In this document: piece by piece, positions 1-10,600 of the stretch | Layout of the letters: every line of letters begins with the position of its first letter | Numbering within the stretch: position 1 is the stretch's first letter | Source: Irineochytrium annulatum | Lineage: Eukaryota > Chytridiomycota > Chytridiomycetes > Chytridiales > Chytridiaceae | Assembly (NCBI GenBank): GCA_027600665.1 | Contig: JADGJL010000093.1 | Coordinates: forward strand, 1 to 44,758 | Direction of reading: 5' to 3' | Length of the DNA stretch: 44,758 nt | Notes under the pieces: generated by a model | Seen by the model: the letters and a program-made list of their open reading frames with translations, nothing else | Database searches by the model: none | Told to the model about the DNA's origin: nothing | Made by a program: the position numbers and the translations under genes

Positions 1-2452
1 TGGTGATACAGGGCGGCGTCGGGAGAGGCGGAGATGGAGCGGGCGTAATGTGCGGGCATTACTTGCGGGGGTGGGCCCTGCATGTCCGCCTGCGAGAAGC
101 CGCGGGTCATCGCAAGCTGCGAGCGACGTTGGTTCGTATTGGGGAGAACCGAGGACGATCCTGGCGGCAGCGGTTGGGGCTGAGGGGACGGCGGCATCTG
201 TTGGTGCGGCTGGTAAATATTTTGAGGGATCGATCGAGATCTTTGCATGTTCGGAGCCTGCTGGTAGGAGTACGTCGAGTCGATCGAAGGGCGGGAGGCG
301 AGGGAGGCAACGGACGGTTGGTACTGCGAGCCTGCGTAGGCCGAGTCGACCAATTCGTCGCCGGCGCCGCGGAATTGGCCGTTGTTATTGTACGCAAGCC
401 CGGAGAAGACTGGTGAATCGACGGACGGCTTGCGGCGTTGAACGCGATCAAGCTCCACCTGACGCTCCAACCTCTCCTTCCACAGGCGCACCTGCTCCTG
501 ATTCCGGCACTTGAGCGAGAAGCTCTCCATGTCCGTCACATCCTTCCAAAACACCTTAATCCCAAACACTCCAATCTCCGGCTCGGACGTATCCTGCACG
601 GCGGTGATGGAATTGATGTAGATGTTCCCCTTCAAGCTGTAAACGACGGCATCCTTGTCGGCGCCGGCCTTCTTCGACTTCTTCTTTGCCTTATCGACGG
701 CTTTGCAGCAGAGCAAGATCTTTTCGAACAGATATAACATGTACTCGCGCTCAACCTCGTTTGACGACATCGGGAACTGGTCCGCGAGAAGGAGCTCGCC
801 AAAGTCCGCCGGGTTAAGACCCTAGTAGGAGCCTGTTAAACTTCGCGGCCAAAATTTCGTCTCTTGAACGCGACATACCTTCCAATCCTCCACCTTCTCA
901 GATAGCTGGTTCTTCGTATTCCGATTCTCCTCCACTCTCTTCTGCTCATTTACCCTCTCCGTAACCCTTTTGATAGAGTCTAACCCCGCCTTCAGCTCGT
1001 CCATGAACGGGTAGTCCGTGTCCTTTGACAGCTTTATCAGCTCCTGCAGCAGCAAGGGGTACTTGCAAACCCTCTGGACGGGCTTAATCAGGTACGACTG
1101 GAGCATGTGGGGCGGGATCAGGTTCGAGAGCCGCATAAGCCGCTCCTTCTCGTCGTTGGCGAACGTAGTAGCGAACTGATAGTTGGCGCAAATGTCGTTG
1201 TACACCTTGAAGTTCTCTTCCTATAATTCACCGTTATCACACTGCGCTCGCTGTACAAAACTTCTCACGTTCAAAACGAAGAGGCTCCCAATCCGCTGCT
1301 CGTTCTGAGGCAACGAGAGGCATCTCTCCATCCCAATCAGGAACCGCCTCTGGAAATCCAACAGCTCGTCCAGATTCGCAAAGAGGTTGTGCGCGCCATC
1401 CCTGCTCATGACGTTCTGATGCAAAAGCTCCTTCTCGTAGTTCTGCAGCTGCTCAAGGTCGTGGATGTACTTCCGCTCCGTGTCGAGAAGCTCATTGATA
1501 AGGCGAGACCGGTTGTCCTTCATGCCCTCTGTCTTATCCTGGCTTGGGATGACGAAGGGAAGGGGTCGGCGAGGTGGCAGGAGACCGGAGGCATCGATGC
1601 GACCCACAATCATGTTAATGATTTTCATAACCTGCAAGTTGATAGAGGCGAGGTTAACAAACCGCTCGCGTCGTAAAGGGCAATCACACAAACCTTCACG
1701 AAGTCGTTCGTGTCGTCCTTGTACACATCTGAGATGGAGAACATCTGCTTCTTGTCGATGCCCAGGTCGTTCTGGCACGCCAGGATGAAGTGATAGACGT
1801 TGTCCTTGCACACGTTCGTGTACTTTGGCGGACGGATGGTGGAAACGTCCGACACATTCAGCGGCTGCCGTGGGTTCAGCTGGTTGTAAAGCATGCACAA
1901 GGGTGCCCCGAGCCTGAAGCAGCCCCACAGGATGGCGATGGGGTCGATAGGTGCGGGCGGGTCCGCCTGGTACATTTCCACGCCGTCCGGGAAGAGGTAG
2001 AACTCGAACAGCGGGAATCCGTAGAGCGTCTCAATCATGTCGATGCACTGCTGGAAGATTGACTTGACCGGCTTTGCGGCTGAAGGGTTAGCGTTCGTCG
2101 GCATCCCGACCTCCATGCTGGCGTTCGGCAGCGGCGGTGCTGGCTCCGCCTTCGGAGTCGGCAGGCTAAAGGCGTCCATCGAGGGCCTCCGCATGATGTT
2201 CAGCCCGAGGCCATTCTCCCCAGTCCCGAAACCGAGGGTGGGCCTCCGCCCCAAGTTCGGCGACGGCCCGCCCGGCGTGGAAGGCTGCTGCAGATTGTTA
2301 AATTGGAGGTCCAGCGGGCCTGAGATGCCCATGTCGCCTCCGCCGTACGAAGACGGCGGGCCGTAACGGGACGTGCCCCGATTGGTGTTGATGGCGGGGC
2401 TCTGCGGTGGCAGGCCGCCGGCCGGGATGCCGCCCATCATGTAGTGATCCAT
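1..2452 (-). CDS. CDC24: Cdc24-type Rho guanine nucleotide exchange factor (3' end cut by window edge)
   Basis: Exchange factor that loads Cdc42 with GTP to set up polarised growth at the cell cortex. Four exons are visible, joined over introns at 1632-1693 (62 nt), 1221-1268 (48 nt) and 822-878 (57 nt), all phase 0, giving about 761 residues before the window ends. The order is: a disordered Pro/Gly-rich N-terminus; a Cdc24-type calponin-like domain from about residue 129 (core LFEFYLF, then YHFILACQNDLGI and ISDVYKDDTNDFVK); a DH domain (ERKYIHDLEQL, later LIKPVQRVCKYPLLLQEL, the signature helix); a PH domain (YMLYLFEKILLCCK to VRLWKERLERQV); and a Ser/Gln/Pro-rich linker. The C-terminal PB1 domain that binds Bem1 in other fungi would lie beyond base 1. 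First intron: AAG/gtttgt was chosen because it gives FVK-VMKIINMIV, matching the family. The next gene on this strand ends about 650 nt upstream. Confidence 0.93.
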
Positions 2453-3104
2453 TGCGGGTCAGGTCCGGGGGATCCTTCGGGCGATACTCTCGGGGACGAC
2501 TGACGGCGACGAGGCCCGGCGGGGAGGACGATCGGAGGACGGCGTGAGGTTACTGGAGCAGGCCAAATTAAGAACAGAAACGGAAGAACTCCTTCTGGAA
2601 CCGCTAACCTAAAGAGCCGTACTGACCGCATGCGCTGACGGACGACCACTGCAACGGCGCGGTCCTTCTTGACGAGGCGGAAGGCCCAGCGGCCGTAAAC
2701 ATTTCTTTGTCCGTCACATAGGCGTCGCCGGCTGAACGACAGGGCCTCCCCTAGGAATGTCGGGCTCGCAAGCATTTAATATTTCCATATTAATTAATAG
2801 CAGACAGAAGGAAGTCGTGTGCCGACGTTGAGGAAAGTGAAGGGACGATGGGCTGAGGGTTGGCTTCCTAAAGCTGTTTTTTCTGCTCCACCATCTGTGA
2901 GCGCTCTTTACATCGCTGTCTTTACAAACGGTGTTCACTGCAGCTGCGTGATGGATAACTGGAGAAGGAGTCGTGTGCATGTGTGCTTTTATAATGCTTT
3001 GAATTTGGATGAACTCAAATAACTAGCTGTTATATCTTCCTTTGATAGTTGAAATTGCGCGCATACTCTTGTTGTAGCAGCAAATGAATGCCAACACAAA
3101 TTAT
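2453..3104. other. Intergenic, no gene seen
   Basis: Stretch between the CDC24 start codon and the stop codon of the upstream PPR gene, both on the minus strand. It should hold the PPR 3' UTR and the CDC24 promoter and leader. Short open frames on both strands lack domain patterns or consistent splice partners. The part from about 2770 to 3100 is visibly more AT-rich than the coding DNA. Confidence 0.5.
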
Positions 3105-5900
3105 CTACCGTCCTGCTTCGAATTGGTATGTCTTTACGGAGTCAACGACAATTATACGCCTCTCAAAGAGCCTTGCTATCGCCGCGATGACGTGATGGCT
3201 ACCAGCGTCCAGCGCTCCAGACTTTGTTAATGTCACCGCGATACCGTCCGAGTTCTCCAACGCGTAAACTATCGCCAGTATCTCGCTCCGTTCAAAAACG
3301 GTTAAATCAGAACCATTGCCGACGGTGTCCCTATCATCGATAACCTCGGCCTCCCTCATGTCCATCTCGAGTCGGGCAGCGGAGGCGCGACAGGCCATTT
3401 GCCCTGGGTCACGGTCTGTGAAGCTGAAGCTGCTACCGCCGATGAAGAGCGTGGTGACGTCCCTCGTTACTATGTCGTTTGCTTCGGCTTCGGTTTCTTG
3501 AGCGCGGTTGACGACATTGGATACTCGGACGTCCTCGGTCGCAACCGTCTCGATTGCTGATTTCACGTCCTCAGCAGCAAAGGGCGGCGCGCCATCAGCG
3601 CGGTAGGTCCTCCTCATGTAGGCCGCGCCAGCCTTGCTCGATGAAACGGGCGCATTCCGGTTTGGTTTGCTGCTCGCCTTTACTGCCACGTCACGCAGCA
3701 TGACTTCGACCGCGCCGACGACCGAGCTTGCCATCTGCGACTTCAAATCTGACCCTTCTAACGTTTTCTCCGCTTCGCCGCTACCGTCGCGATTCCCAGC
3801 CTCCAACTCTCCCAGCATAGCCGACGCAACGTCTGCCAACTGCGGCCCGGTGATGTTCCTTCTCCTGTTTAGCTCGCGCAGCCTCTCACGAGCAATGTTT
3901 GCAGCTCCTCGATCATCCACAAGCTCGCACTGCGCTTTGAGGGCCTCAACCGCCGCGTTTGAGACAAAAGAAATCCGCCTCAAGTACGAAGTCGCCTCCT
4001 TGACATGCCCGAGCCGGATAAGCATGCGTGCGAACCGGTCCATGAGAGTATCGTTCTGCTCAATATTGTAGTCGGGCTTCATGCGCGCGATCAACTGACG
4101 GGCAGACGCCACGTTCTCCTCGTTATCGAACCCGTTAAGCAGCGCCAGTATAAGGCTAACAGTCGACTTCACGCCAAAAGCCGGCATCGCCTTCACAATC
4201 TCCGCGGCGTCATCCGTCATGCCGTTTTCAATGTAAGTCGCCATCATGGCCGTCATTATCTTGGAATTCCCCCTCGCGGCGGGGCAAGCATCATACACTG
4301 CGCGTGCCTCTATCGGCCTGCCACAACGTCCGTACAAGCGGATGAAGCCACAGACCACGTATGCTTCCTCCAACGCACCTATTGATTCCGCCTTCCGTCG
4401 CAGCTCCTCGCCAAATTCGCGGTCCCTTTCAGACGCGCAAACGGGTAAAAGCCCCGCGATTAAACGATGGTGTATGGCTGCGGGGGCGTTTTCGCTGACC
4501 CACTTCAGGCCCTCCTTAGCTTTGCAGAAATTGTCCGTCCTCGCAAGGGTGAGTATTATGCCCGCAAACACGCTTGCATCGGTGTTCGCTGGTACATCTC
4601 CTCGAAGCATGGCCTCCAGGAGATAGTTCGCGAGCTCGGGGTTTGCGCTCTTTATGGCCGTATGTGAGAGCGCACCGAGCGTACTATAAGAGGCTTTCAG
4701 ACCCTCTTGGACCATATACCGCCAAAAGACAACCCCCGCTTCGGCCTCCTTGGTGTGCCGATTGCTCATGGTGATCATGAAACGGATGTGGCTCTCGTTG
4801 AGCGCGAGGCCAAGAGATATTAGGCTCCCGAACAGGTCAATGGCGCGCGGCAGCTCGCACGTCCCGAGCAGACCTTGAGCGGAGATCTCGTTCGTAGCCT
4901 TCTCTGCATACCTGTTAACGATTCGATAGCCCTCATACGATATGATTGCTTCGAGGCCGGTAACCGATGGCCACTGATTGATGTCGAGGTAAGATCGCGC
5001 GCCGTATTACTTTGAGGCAAGCAGCGAAATCAACAACAACCTCACCTTGCTCACTGGCTCTTTGATCAAATCTTTCCTCGCCCCAGGATGTGAAAGTACT
5101 TTATCAACCAGCTCTGATAGAATGGCTGTTGACACTTCACTTCCCGCTGTGGCTTCGGCCGTACGCTCTTCATTGCCGTTGACGATCTTGGAAGGTAGAC
5201 TGTCAGTCGTCTCGCTCGGTGGCGTAACATCCTCAGGAGCCGCGCTCGTGGTCAACATCGGCTCCGTCGTTGCTTCGATCGTCGTCCTAGCCATCACCGT
5301 ACGGCTAACTAGCGTTCTCTCGGAGTCCCCCAGCTTCTGCTTTTTCAAATCTTTCGCAAATTTAGCCGCCTCCTTTGCCATCCCATTTCGTTTGTAAACA
5401 GCCACCATCGCCGCCGATATCTCAGCCCGTCCCGGGGCTGGCAGCGCATCGTGCACGGCTCGCGCCTCCCCGAATTTCCCACATCGTCCGTAAAGGCTGA
5501 TGAGAGCCGTGGCCACGTGCGCGTTCTGCAGCTCGCCCATCAACTCGGCCTTGAGGCGGAGCTCGTCCCCAAACTCCAAATTCTTCTCCGCCGCACACAC
5601 CGCCACAAGTCCGCATATCAGACGGGCGTCAAGCGCCGCACCGGGGGCGTGGTCGTTGATCGAATGGAGGGCCGCTCTCGCCTTCGAAAGGTGACCGGAC
5701 CTCGCAAGGGCGAGGATCAGGGCCGCCAGGATGGACGCGCGGGTGTTAGTCGCAACCTTTTCTTTCTGCAGGTGCTTCAGCAGATACGTTGCGAGCTCGG
5801 AGTTGCGACTTTTGATGAGCACCCGAGAGAGTGTTATGATTCCGCTGCCACGGGCCGCCTTAGCCTTCAACCGCGCGATCGTCTCAGCCGAAATCGCCAT
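3105..5900 (-). CDS. Plant-type PLS PPR protein with E motifs and a degenerate DYW-like C-terminal domain
   Basis: Probable organellar RNA-binding protein. Two long frames join across an intron at 4974-5045 (72 nt, GTGAGG...AATCAG, phase 0) into about 907 residues. Start 5900 (MAISAETIARLKAKAARGSG) is basic and presequence-like; an in-frame ATG at 5942 would add 14 residues. PPR block 1 is at residues about 15-200, then a Thr/Ser/Glu-rich linker, then PPR block 2 at about 350-560. Repeats follow the plant P-L-S pattern: S motifs ALISLYGRCGKFGEARAV and FIRLYGRCGRPIEARAVYDA, an L2-like ARQLIARMKPDYNIEQ, an S2-like FARMLIRLGHVKEATSYL, and an E1-like AAVEALKAQCELV. After a linker of about 110 residues, residues about 790-907 match a DYW domain (FIGGSSFSFTDRDP, RSEILAIVYAL, AGSHH, ERRIIVVDSV), but the HxE histidine is Arg, the CxxC is AxxH, and the protein ends at FEAGR without the final Cys/DYW tail. 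Seen: the motif order. Inferred: organelle targeting and loss of deamination. Confidence 0.85.
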
Positions 5901-5942
5901 TTCCGCATATCCTCTCGTCCCATTGAGGCAGATTCGGCACAC

Positions 5943-6188
5943 AGCCCGGGGAAGGCGACGTTCGGGAATATAAAGGCGCTGTAACGGAGACTTTGTATAT
6001 CAGACCTTGTTTCCACTAGCATGCCCTCGGGCCCTGGCGACTCCTCACCTCGCCAACCGGCATGTTGAGAAGCCGGAATATCTTCCCACTATCCCCGAGG
6101 AGGCCACCGCCCAGCAGGCGAGCGCCGCCCAGTCCGCGGCCGCCCATGATGAACACCATTAAATGGGAGGAGGTGGCGTTTGACCGTG
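5943..6188. promoter_or_regulatory. Shared divergent promoter region of the PPR gene and the cyclophilin
   Basis: Head-to-head spacer of about 250-290 nt between minus-strand PPR and plus-strand cyclophilin. TATAAA on the plus strand at 5969-5974 also reads TTTATATT on the minus strand. Initiation about 30 nt from it on the minus strand would fall near 5940, favouring the PPR start at 5900 over 5942. On the plus strand it would allow a longer cyclophilin leader with ATGs at 6020 and 6062. The frame from 6062 (MLRSRNIFPLSPRRPPPSRR) is basic and presequence-like, but I see no clean splice joining it to the cyclophilin. Confidence 0.4.
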
Positions 6189-6992
6189 ATGACCAGCCAC
6201 CCGCGCGCACATCTCTCCTTCCGGTTCGCGTCGACGGACGCCGCGATCGATGCCGAGGAGGTCGCCTACGACCGGTGCCGGGCGTTGATCAGAGCCCAGG
6301 GGCCGGCGCTGGGGATCGATCAGGCCACGGCGCCCGAGGATCTCGACGAGGTCCAGGTCGAGCTCGTCCAGAGCGCGGCCTCAGGTCCCGAGGACAGTGT
6401 AAGCCTCAAGCGGCCACTCTAAGCGGAATACTGACAATGACAATGTCAACAGGTTCTCCGATTCCAGCCGCCGCCGCCACGCCCTCCGTCCCGCGTCGTC
6501 ATCGAGCTCGACGCGGCCGGTTGCCCCAAGGCCTCGGACAACTTCCTCCGCCTCTGCGTCGGTGACACCGACTCTCGAACTAGCCGCGGAAAGAAGCTCC
6601 ATTTTAAGGGATGTCCGCTGCACCGCGGCGTGCGGAACTTCATGGTTCAGACGGGGGACGTGACGCGACACGACGGCAGCGGTGGGGAGAGCGTGCATGC
6701 CGGCGGGAAGTTCAACGACGAGAAGGCGGGGTTAAAGGTCAAGCCGGGTAAGGGCAGTGTTTGCATGGCGAACTCGGGGAAAAACTCGAACACGAGCCAA
6801 TTTTTTATCGTGCTCGGGGACCCAGCGAAGGAGACCCGGGTGAAGGACCTCGAAGGAAAGCATGTGGTATTTGCAAAAGTGGTAGAGGGCTTGGAGGTGC
6901 TGGAGAGGCTGAATGCCGCGACGAGGGAAAAGGGGAATAGGGACGAGACCTTGACGGAGGTGGTGCTGATCGAGGACTGCGGTGTTATTTAG
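6189..6992 (+). CDS. Divergent cyclophilin-type peptidyl-prolyl isomerase
   Basis: Cyclophilin-fold protein; the family catalyses cis-trans isomerisation of prolyl bonds. Two exons, 6189-6398 and 6453-6992 (intron 54 nt, GTAAGC...CAACAG), give 249 residues. Residues 1-70 are an unrecognised N-terminal extension; a Pro-rich bridge leads into the cyclophilin domain (VVIELDAAGCPKASDNFLRL). Active-site elements are visible: HRGVRNFMVQTGD (catalytic Arg plus the Phe and Gln), GSVCMANSGKNSNTSQFFI, and KHVVFAKVVEGLEVLERL. The Trp of the usual WLDGKH is replaced (DLEGKH); in cyclophilin A that Trp contributes to cyclosporin binding. An insertion after the first helix (GDTDSRTSRGKKLHFKG) resembles that of larger cyclophilins. 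The start at 6189 is the first ATG in frame, but a further 5' exon cannot be excluded. It is convergent with RRP12. Confidence 0.82.
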
Positions 6993-7649
6993 CAAAAATG
7001 GCTTTGGTCGCTTGTGTTATGGATATTGTTGCCTCTATCCGGTACTTGATACATGGCTGGCGAGCTCAGGAAGCAAAGGGCGAGACGTGGTCGACTCGCC
7101 TAACAGGTTGCCTTGCGTTAAGCACATTCGAGGACAGGGACCACCTTTGCGGGGTGGACGACGCCGCCATCGACGTGGTAGCACTCCGTTGGCGCCAAGG
7201 ACGACGACGGCGATAGAAGCCCAATGGTCGAACCGAGAAAAGTGAGAATAAAAAGTTCTGGGTTTGAAGTTTCGAGTGAAAACACACGGTCAAGAAAGCC
7301 ATCATCCATGCACGAACGCCTACTCCGATAAGAAATACTTGAGCGTAGTACCTACCCCCCAAAAAAAGGGCGTGTTGTTTTTTACTTTTTCATTTTAAAG
7401 TGAGCGGCCCGAAATGAAAATACGATCTTGGATGGCTGCTGTTGTTTAGGTAAGAACAGGCGCGTTGAGGCGTCGCGTCGGCTAGTAATTTAAGCTGTCA
7501 GGAACTCTTCACGACTGGTGACGCGATAGTTATGGAACTATATACTCCTCTTTTTGCTGTGCTAGAACAACAGCACTCGTCTTAACTTAAAAGCTAACAA
7601 AAAAAACCACAGCTTTTTGCCCAACAAATAGCAGTCTCATCTGCTTCTA
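6993..7649. other. Convergent intergenic region, no gene seen
   Basis: Holds the 3' ends of the cyclophilin (plus) and RRP12 (minus). Several A/T homopolymer runs (for example near 7361-7395 and 7590-7606) are compatible with 3' processing signals on both strands. Open frames here are short and overlap without domain content. Confidence 0.45.
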
Positions 7650-10600
7650 CTACTTATGTTTCTTGTTCCCTTTCGACGTCCCGCGCCGTTCGTGACCGTT
7701 CGCAAGGTTTGCCCCTGCCTTCCCCCCTTTGCGGGACTTCCCATCCCCGCCTGTCCGTGCAGCCTTCACCATCTCAACCAAACCCGAGTTGAGCTGGGTC
7801 GACTTGTTCTTGTTACCGACAATCTTTCCGGACAGCGGAATATAGGCGAAGGGATCCGCCTGCCCAGCCTTCTTGACGTCGCCCTTGGCTCGCTATACCA
7901 AAGTCGAGTAAGATATTTATACGTTTCTTAGCCTGCTGACGACGACATACCTTCGCCTTGTACTGCTTCCCCAGCATCTTATCTCTAGCGGCTTGCTGGG
8001 CTGCTAAATCGGCTGCCGACACCTTCTTCTTCGACCCAAACCGCGTCCACGACGACTTGGCGGGCTCGGCGCCGTCACCACCCACAGCCTCGTCCTCCTT
8101 CTTCCGCTTGTTGACAAACTTGATCCGCCCATCCGGCAGTCGCTTGAAAGCCCCCTCGCCCTTTATCGACTCGAGGTACAAGTCCTCGACACCCTCCATC
8201 GCGTCCTTCATCGTCTCCTCGCCAGCACCATCGCCGTCCTCGGCGCCTTCTTCTGCGATCACCATACGCCCGTCCTCGTCCGTCGTGAAATCGGCCTTCC
8301 TCTTCCCCGAGATCTCGTTGGCCTTCCGCTTCCCGGCCTTCGACGATGTCGTGATTCGGGACACAACTTGCGAGTCGAGGAAATCCACCACGTCGACGCC
8401 CTCACGAATGACGGTGCGCTGAATCGCCTTGTTGTTCTGCAGGCGCAAAGTAGGTTAAGCAAAAGCAAAAACGACGCCAATGTATGTCGATTCACCTTCC
8501 CCCTCGTAACCGCCGGCTTGAATTGCTCCGGGATATAATGATCGTCTCCCTCGCCCTCCTCGCTGTCCTCTAGCTCGCTCTCGCTTCCGTGCATGGCATC
8601 CTCAAACTCCCTCTGCCTGCTCTGCATCTGCCGCTTCTGCTTCAGCGCGGACGTCGCGGGGTCGTCATCCTCGTCCTGACTATCGCCTGCCGCCTCCTGC
8701 CGTTCGGCCGCCCTTTTTCTCCGGAGACGCTCTTTCCGCTTCCGTATGTTGCTAATTAGCTTCTGGTCCGACTCGGGAACAAAGCCTTCGATGGCCTCAA
8801 TTGAGAAACGGCGGATGAGGCGCTCAAGGATGTGGCGGACCTTTACTTTGAAGTGGGACCGATGGTCGCGAGAATGCGAGAGGATTGACGTAACCTACGA
8901 TGTGTTAATCAGTATATTGTCCGTAAAAAAAGCGCACTTCTTACAATGCTCTCCAGCTCGTCCTCGAGGTAAGGTTGGGGCAAAGCAACAGCTGCCACCT
9001 TAATGAAACCGAGAGCCGCTTTAACGACCTCGCGGTTCGGTTGCGCCATGAACTCGAGGACAGTCGAGATCAACTGCTTCAGGAAATCTTCTGAGAGTGA
9101 ATCTGGGAATATGCCATGTTAAAGGCGTCGCCATCTTCATTCTTAACCGAGACCAACCTTGAAACTCGAAGATAAGCCTAGCTAAGCTTGCAATGGAAGC
9201 GCTCTGCATATGCGCCGACTCTCCAGCCATCCCAGCAACAACCATAATTATATACTCCTTGATGCTAGCCCGCCTGTCGGACTCCACCCCATCCATCGCG
9301 TCGCTCGTCCCCTCCTCCCGCGCCCTCCTAATGCCCGCTCCCAGCATCCTCCTCCCCATCCCAACAAGGCACTCATACGCCGCACCCCTAGCCTTCTCGG
9401 ACGCCTCCTTCGTCGCCAACATGACCTCGGACAGCGCCACCGGCACAAACTCTATCAGTGCCGATTCCCCCTCCTCTCCTTCCGGCGCGCGCTCCACTGC
9501 GCGTCGGATCAGCGCAATGCGGGACCGCTTGACACCGGACGTCGCGAGCATCATAACCTCGGGGTCGACCAGGCGGGACATGAGGTCATCAAGGGGGATC
9601 TGCGAGGAGGGTAGGCAGTCGAGGAGGAGGTTGAGGGACTTATATGTCTTCTTTTGAAGCGTTGCGTCCGCGTCCCGGAGTTGGCCCGTGAGGACGCGGT
9701 AGAGGACATGCAGGGGTGAGTCGTCGGGGAGCGGGGTATCATCGTCCGCGTCGCGATCTTTGACGTCCGGGAGTATTGGCATGATGATGGTGATGAGGTC
9801 CAGGACGGCGTACATCCTCAACTTCACGAGCGAAATCTTCTCGGAATCCTCGCCGTCGTCCACCTCTTGACCGGAAGACTGGCTCTGCAGTAGGTTCTTG
9901 ACAAGCCCGTAAAAGTAGCTCGTAACCGAGGGGCCATCAGCAATCGTCAAAAAGGCGCGGATGCAGCCCTCGTAGACAGCGCCGCCACCAGGTCCGTGAA
10001 GTCGCTGCAGTACCGCGGCCTTATCGGTGTTTCCGGAGTCCAGAATGGCGGGGTCCACGGTAGTGTAGGCATTGCAGAGGGTGTTGAGGAACTTATTCGC
10101 GTTTTGGCGGAGCTTCGACACACCGAAGCTGGCCGCGTCCACATGCGGAGCGAACAGTGGGTCCGCCGGATCGAGCGATGCAATTTTCTGGTAGCCCTCA
10201 ATCAAAGCTTGCAAACCCGAGCAGATGAGCGGCTTAATGTTTGGCTCGCCCGGCTCCGCGTCATGCCTCTCAGAGAGGATTTTCCCAAGCCGCGGCGCCA
10301 ACACGTCGAAGCACTCGGGGAGATCAGCAGGCACAGTGGCACAGAGTGCAGGGAACAGCGAGAAGACCTGGTGGGCGAGCGTTTCGAATAGCTTCGCCGG
10401 GTGACCCTGCCCCTTCGACTTCAGTTCCACGGCCCGAGCGTTGAGGCGCTTCCATAATGGCAGAAGCTCCTCCGTGAAATAGGTCAAGTTTGAGGGGCCG
10501 AACGGGGATTCGGACGGGACCGCGGGTCGCGTGAGGGCCTGGCCGAATACCGCAAGGAGGTAAGGACGCCGCGTCTCGCCTTCGTCCGCATCAAAAATGT

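Noticed and set aside
1632..1662. 31-nt intron in CDC24 starting at the inner GTTTGT.
   Set aside because: The outer donor at 1693 gives a 62-nt intron and restores the conserved FVK-VMKIINMIV join; 31 nt would be too short and leaves ten non-conserved residues.
4778..5942. Two separate PPR genes in tandem (stop at 5007, restart at 4778).
   Set aside because: A consensus intron (4974-5045) removes the stop in phase 0 and opens 65 further residues in frame before the internal ATG; the joined protein has a continuous motif order.
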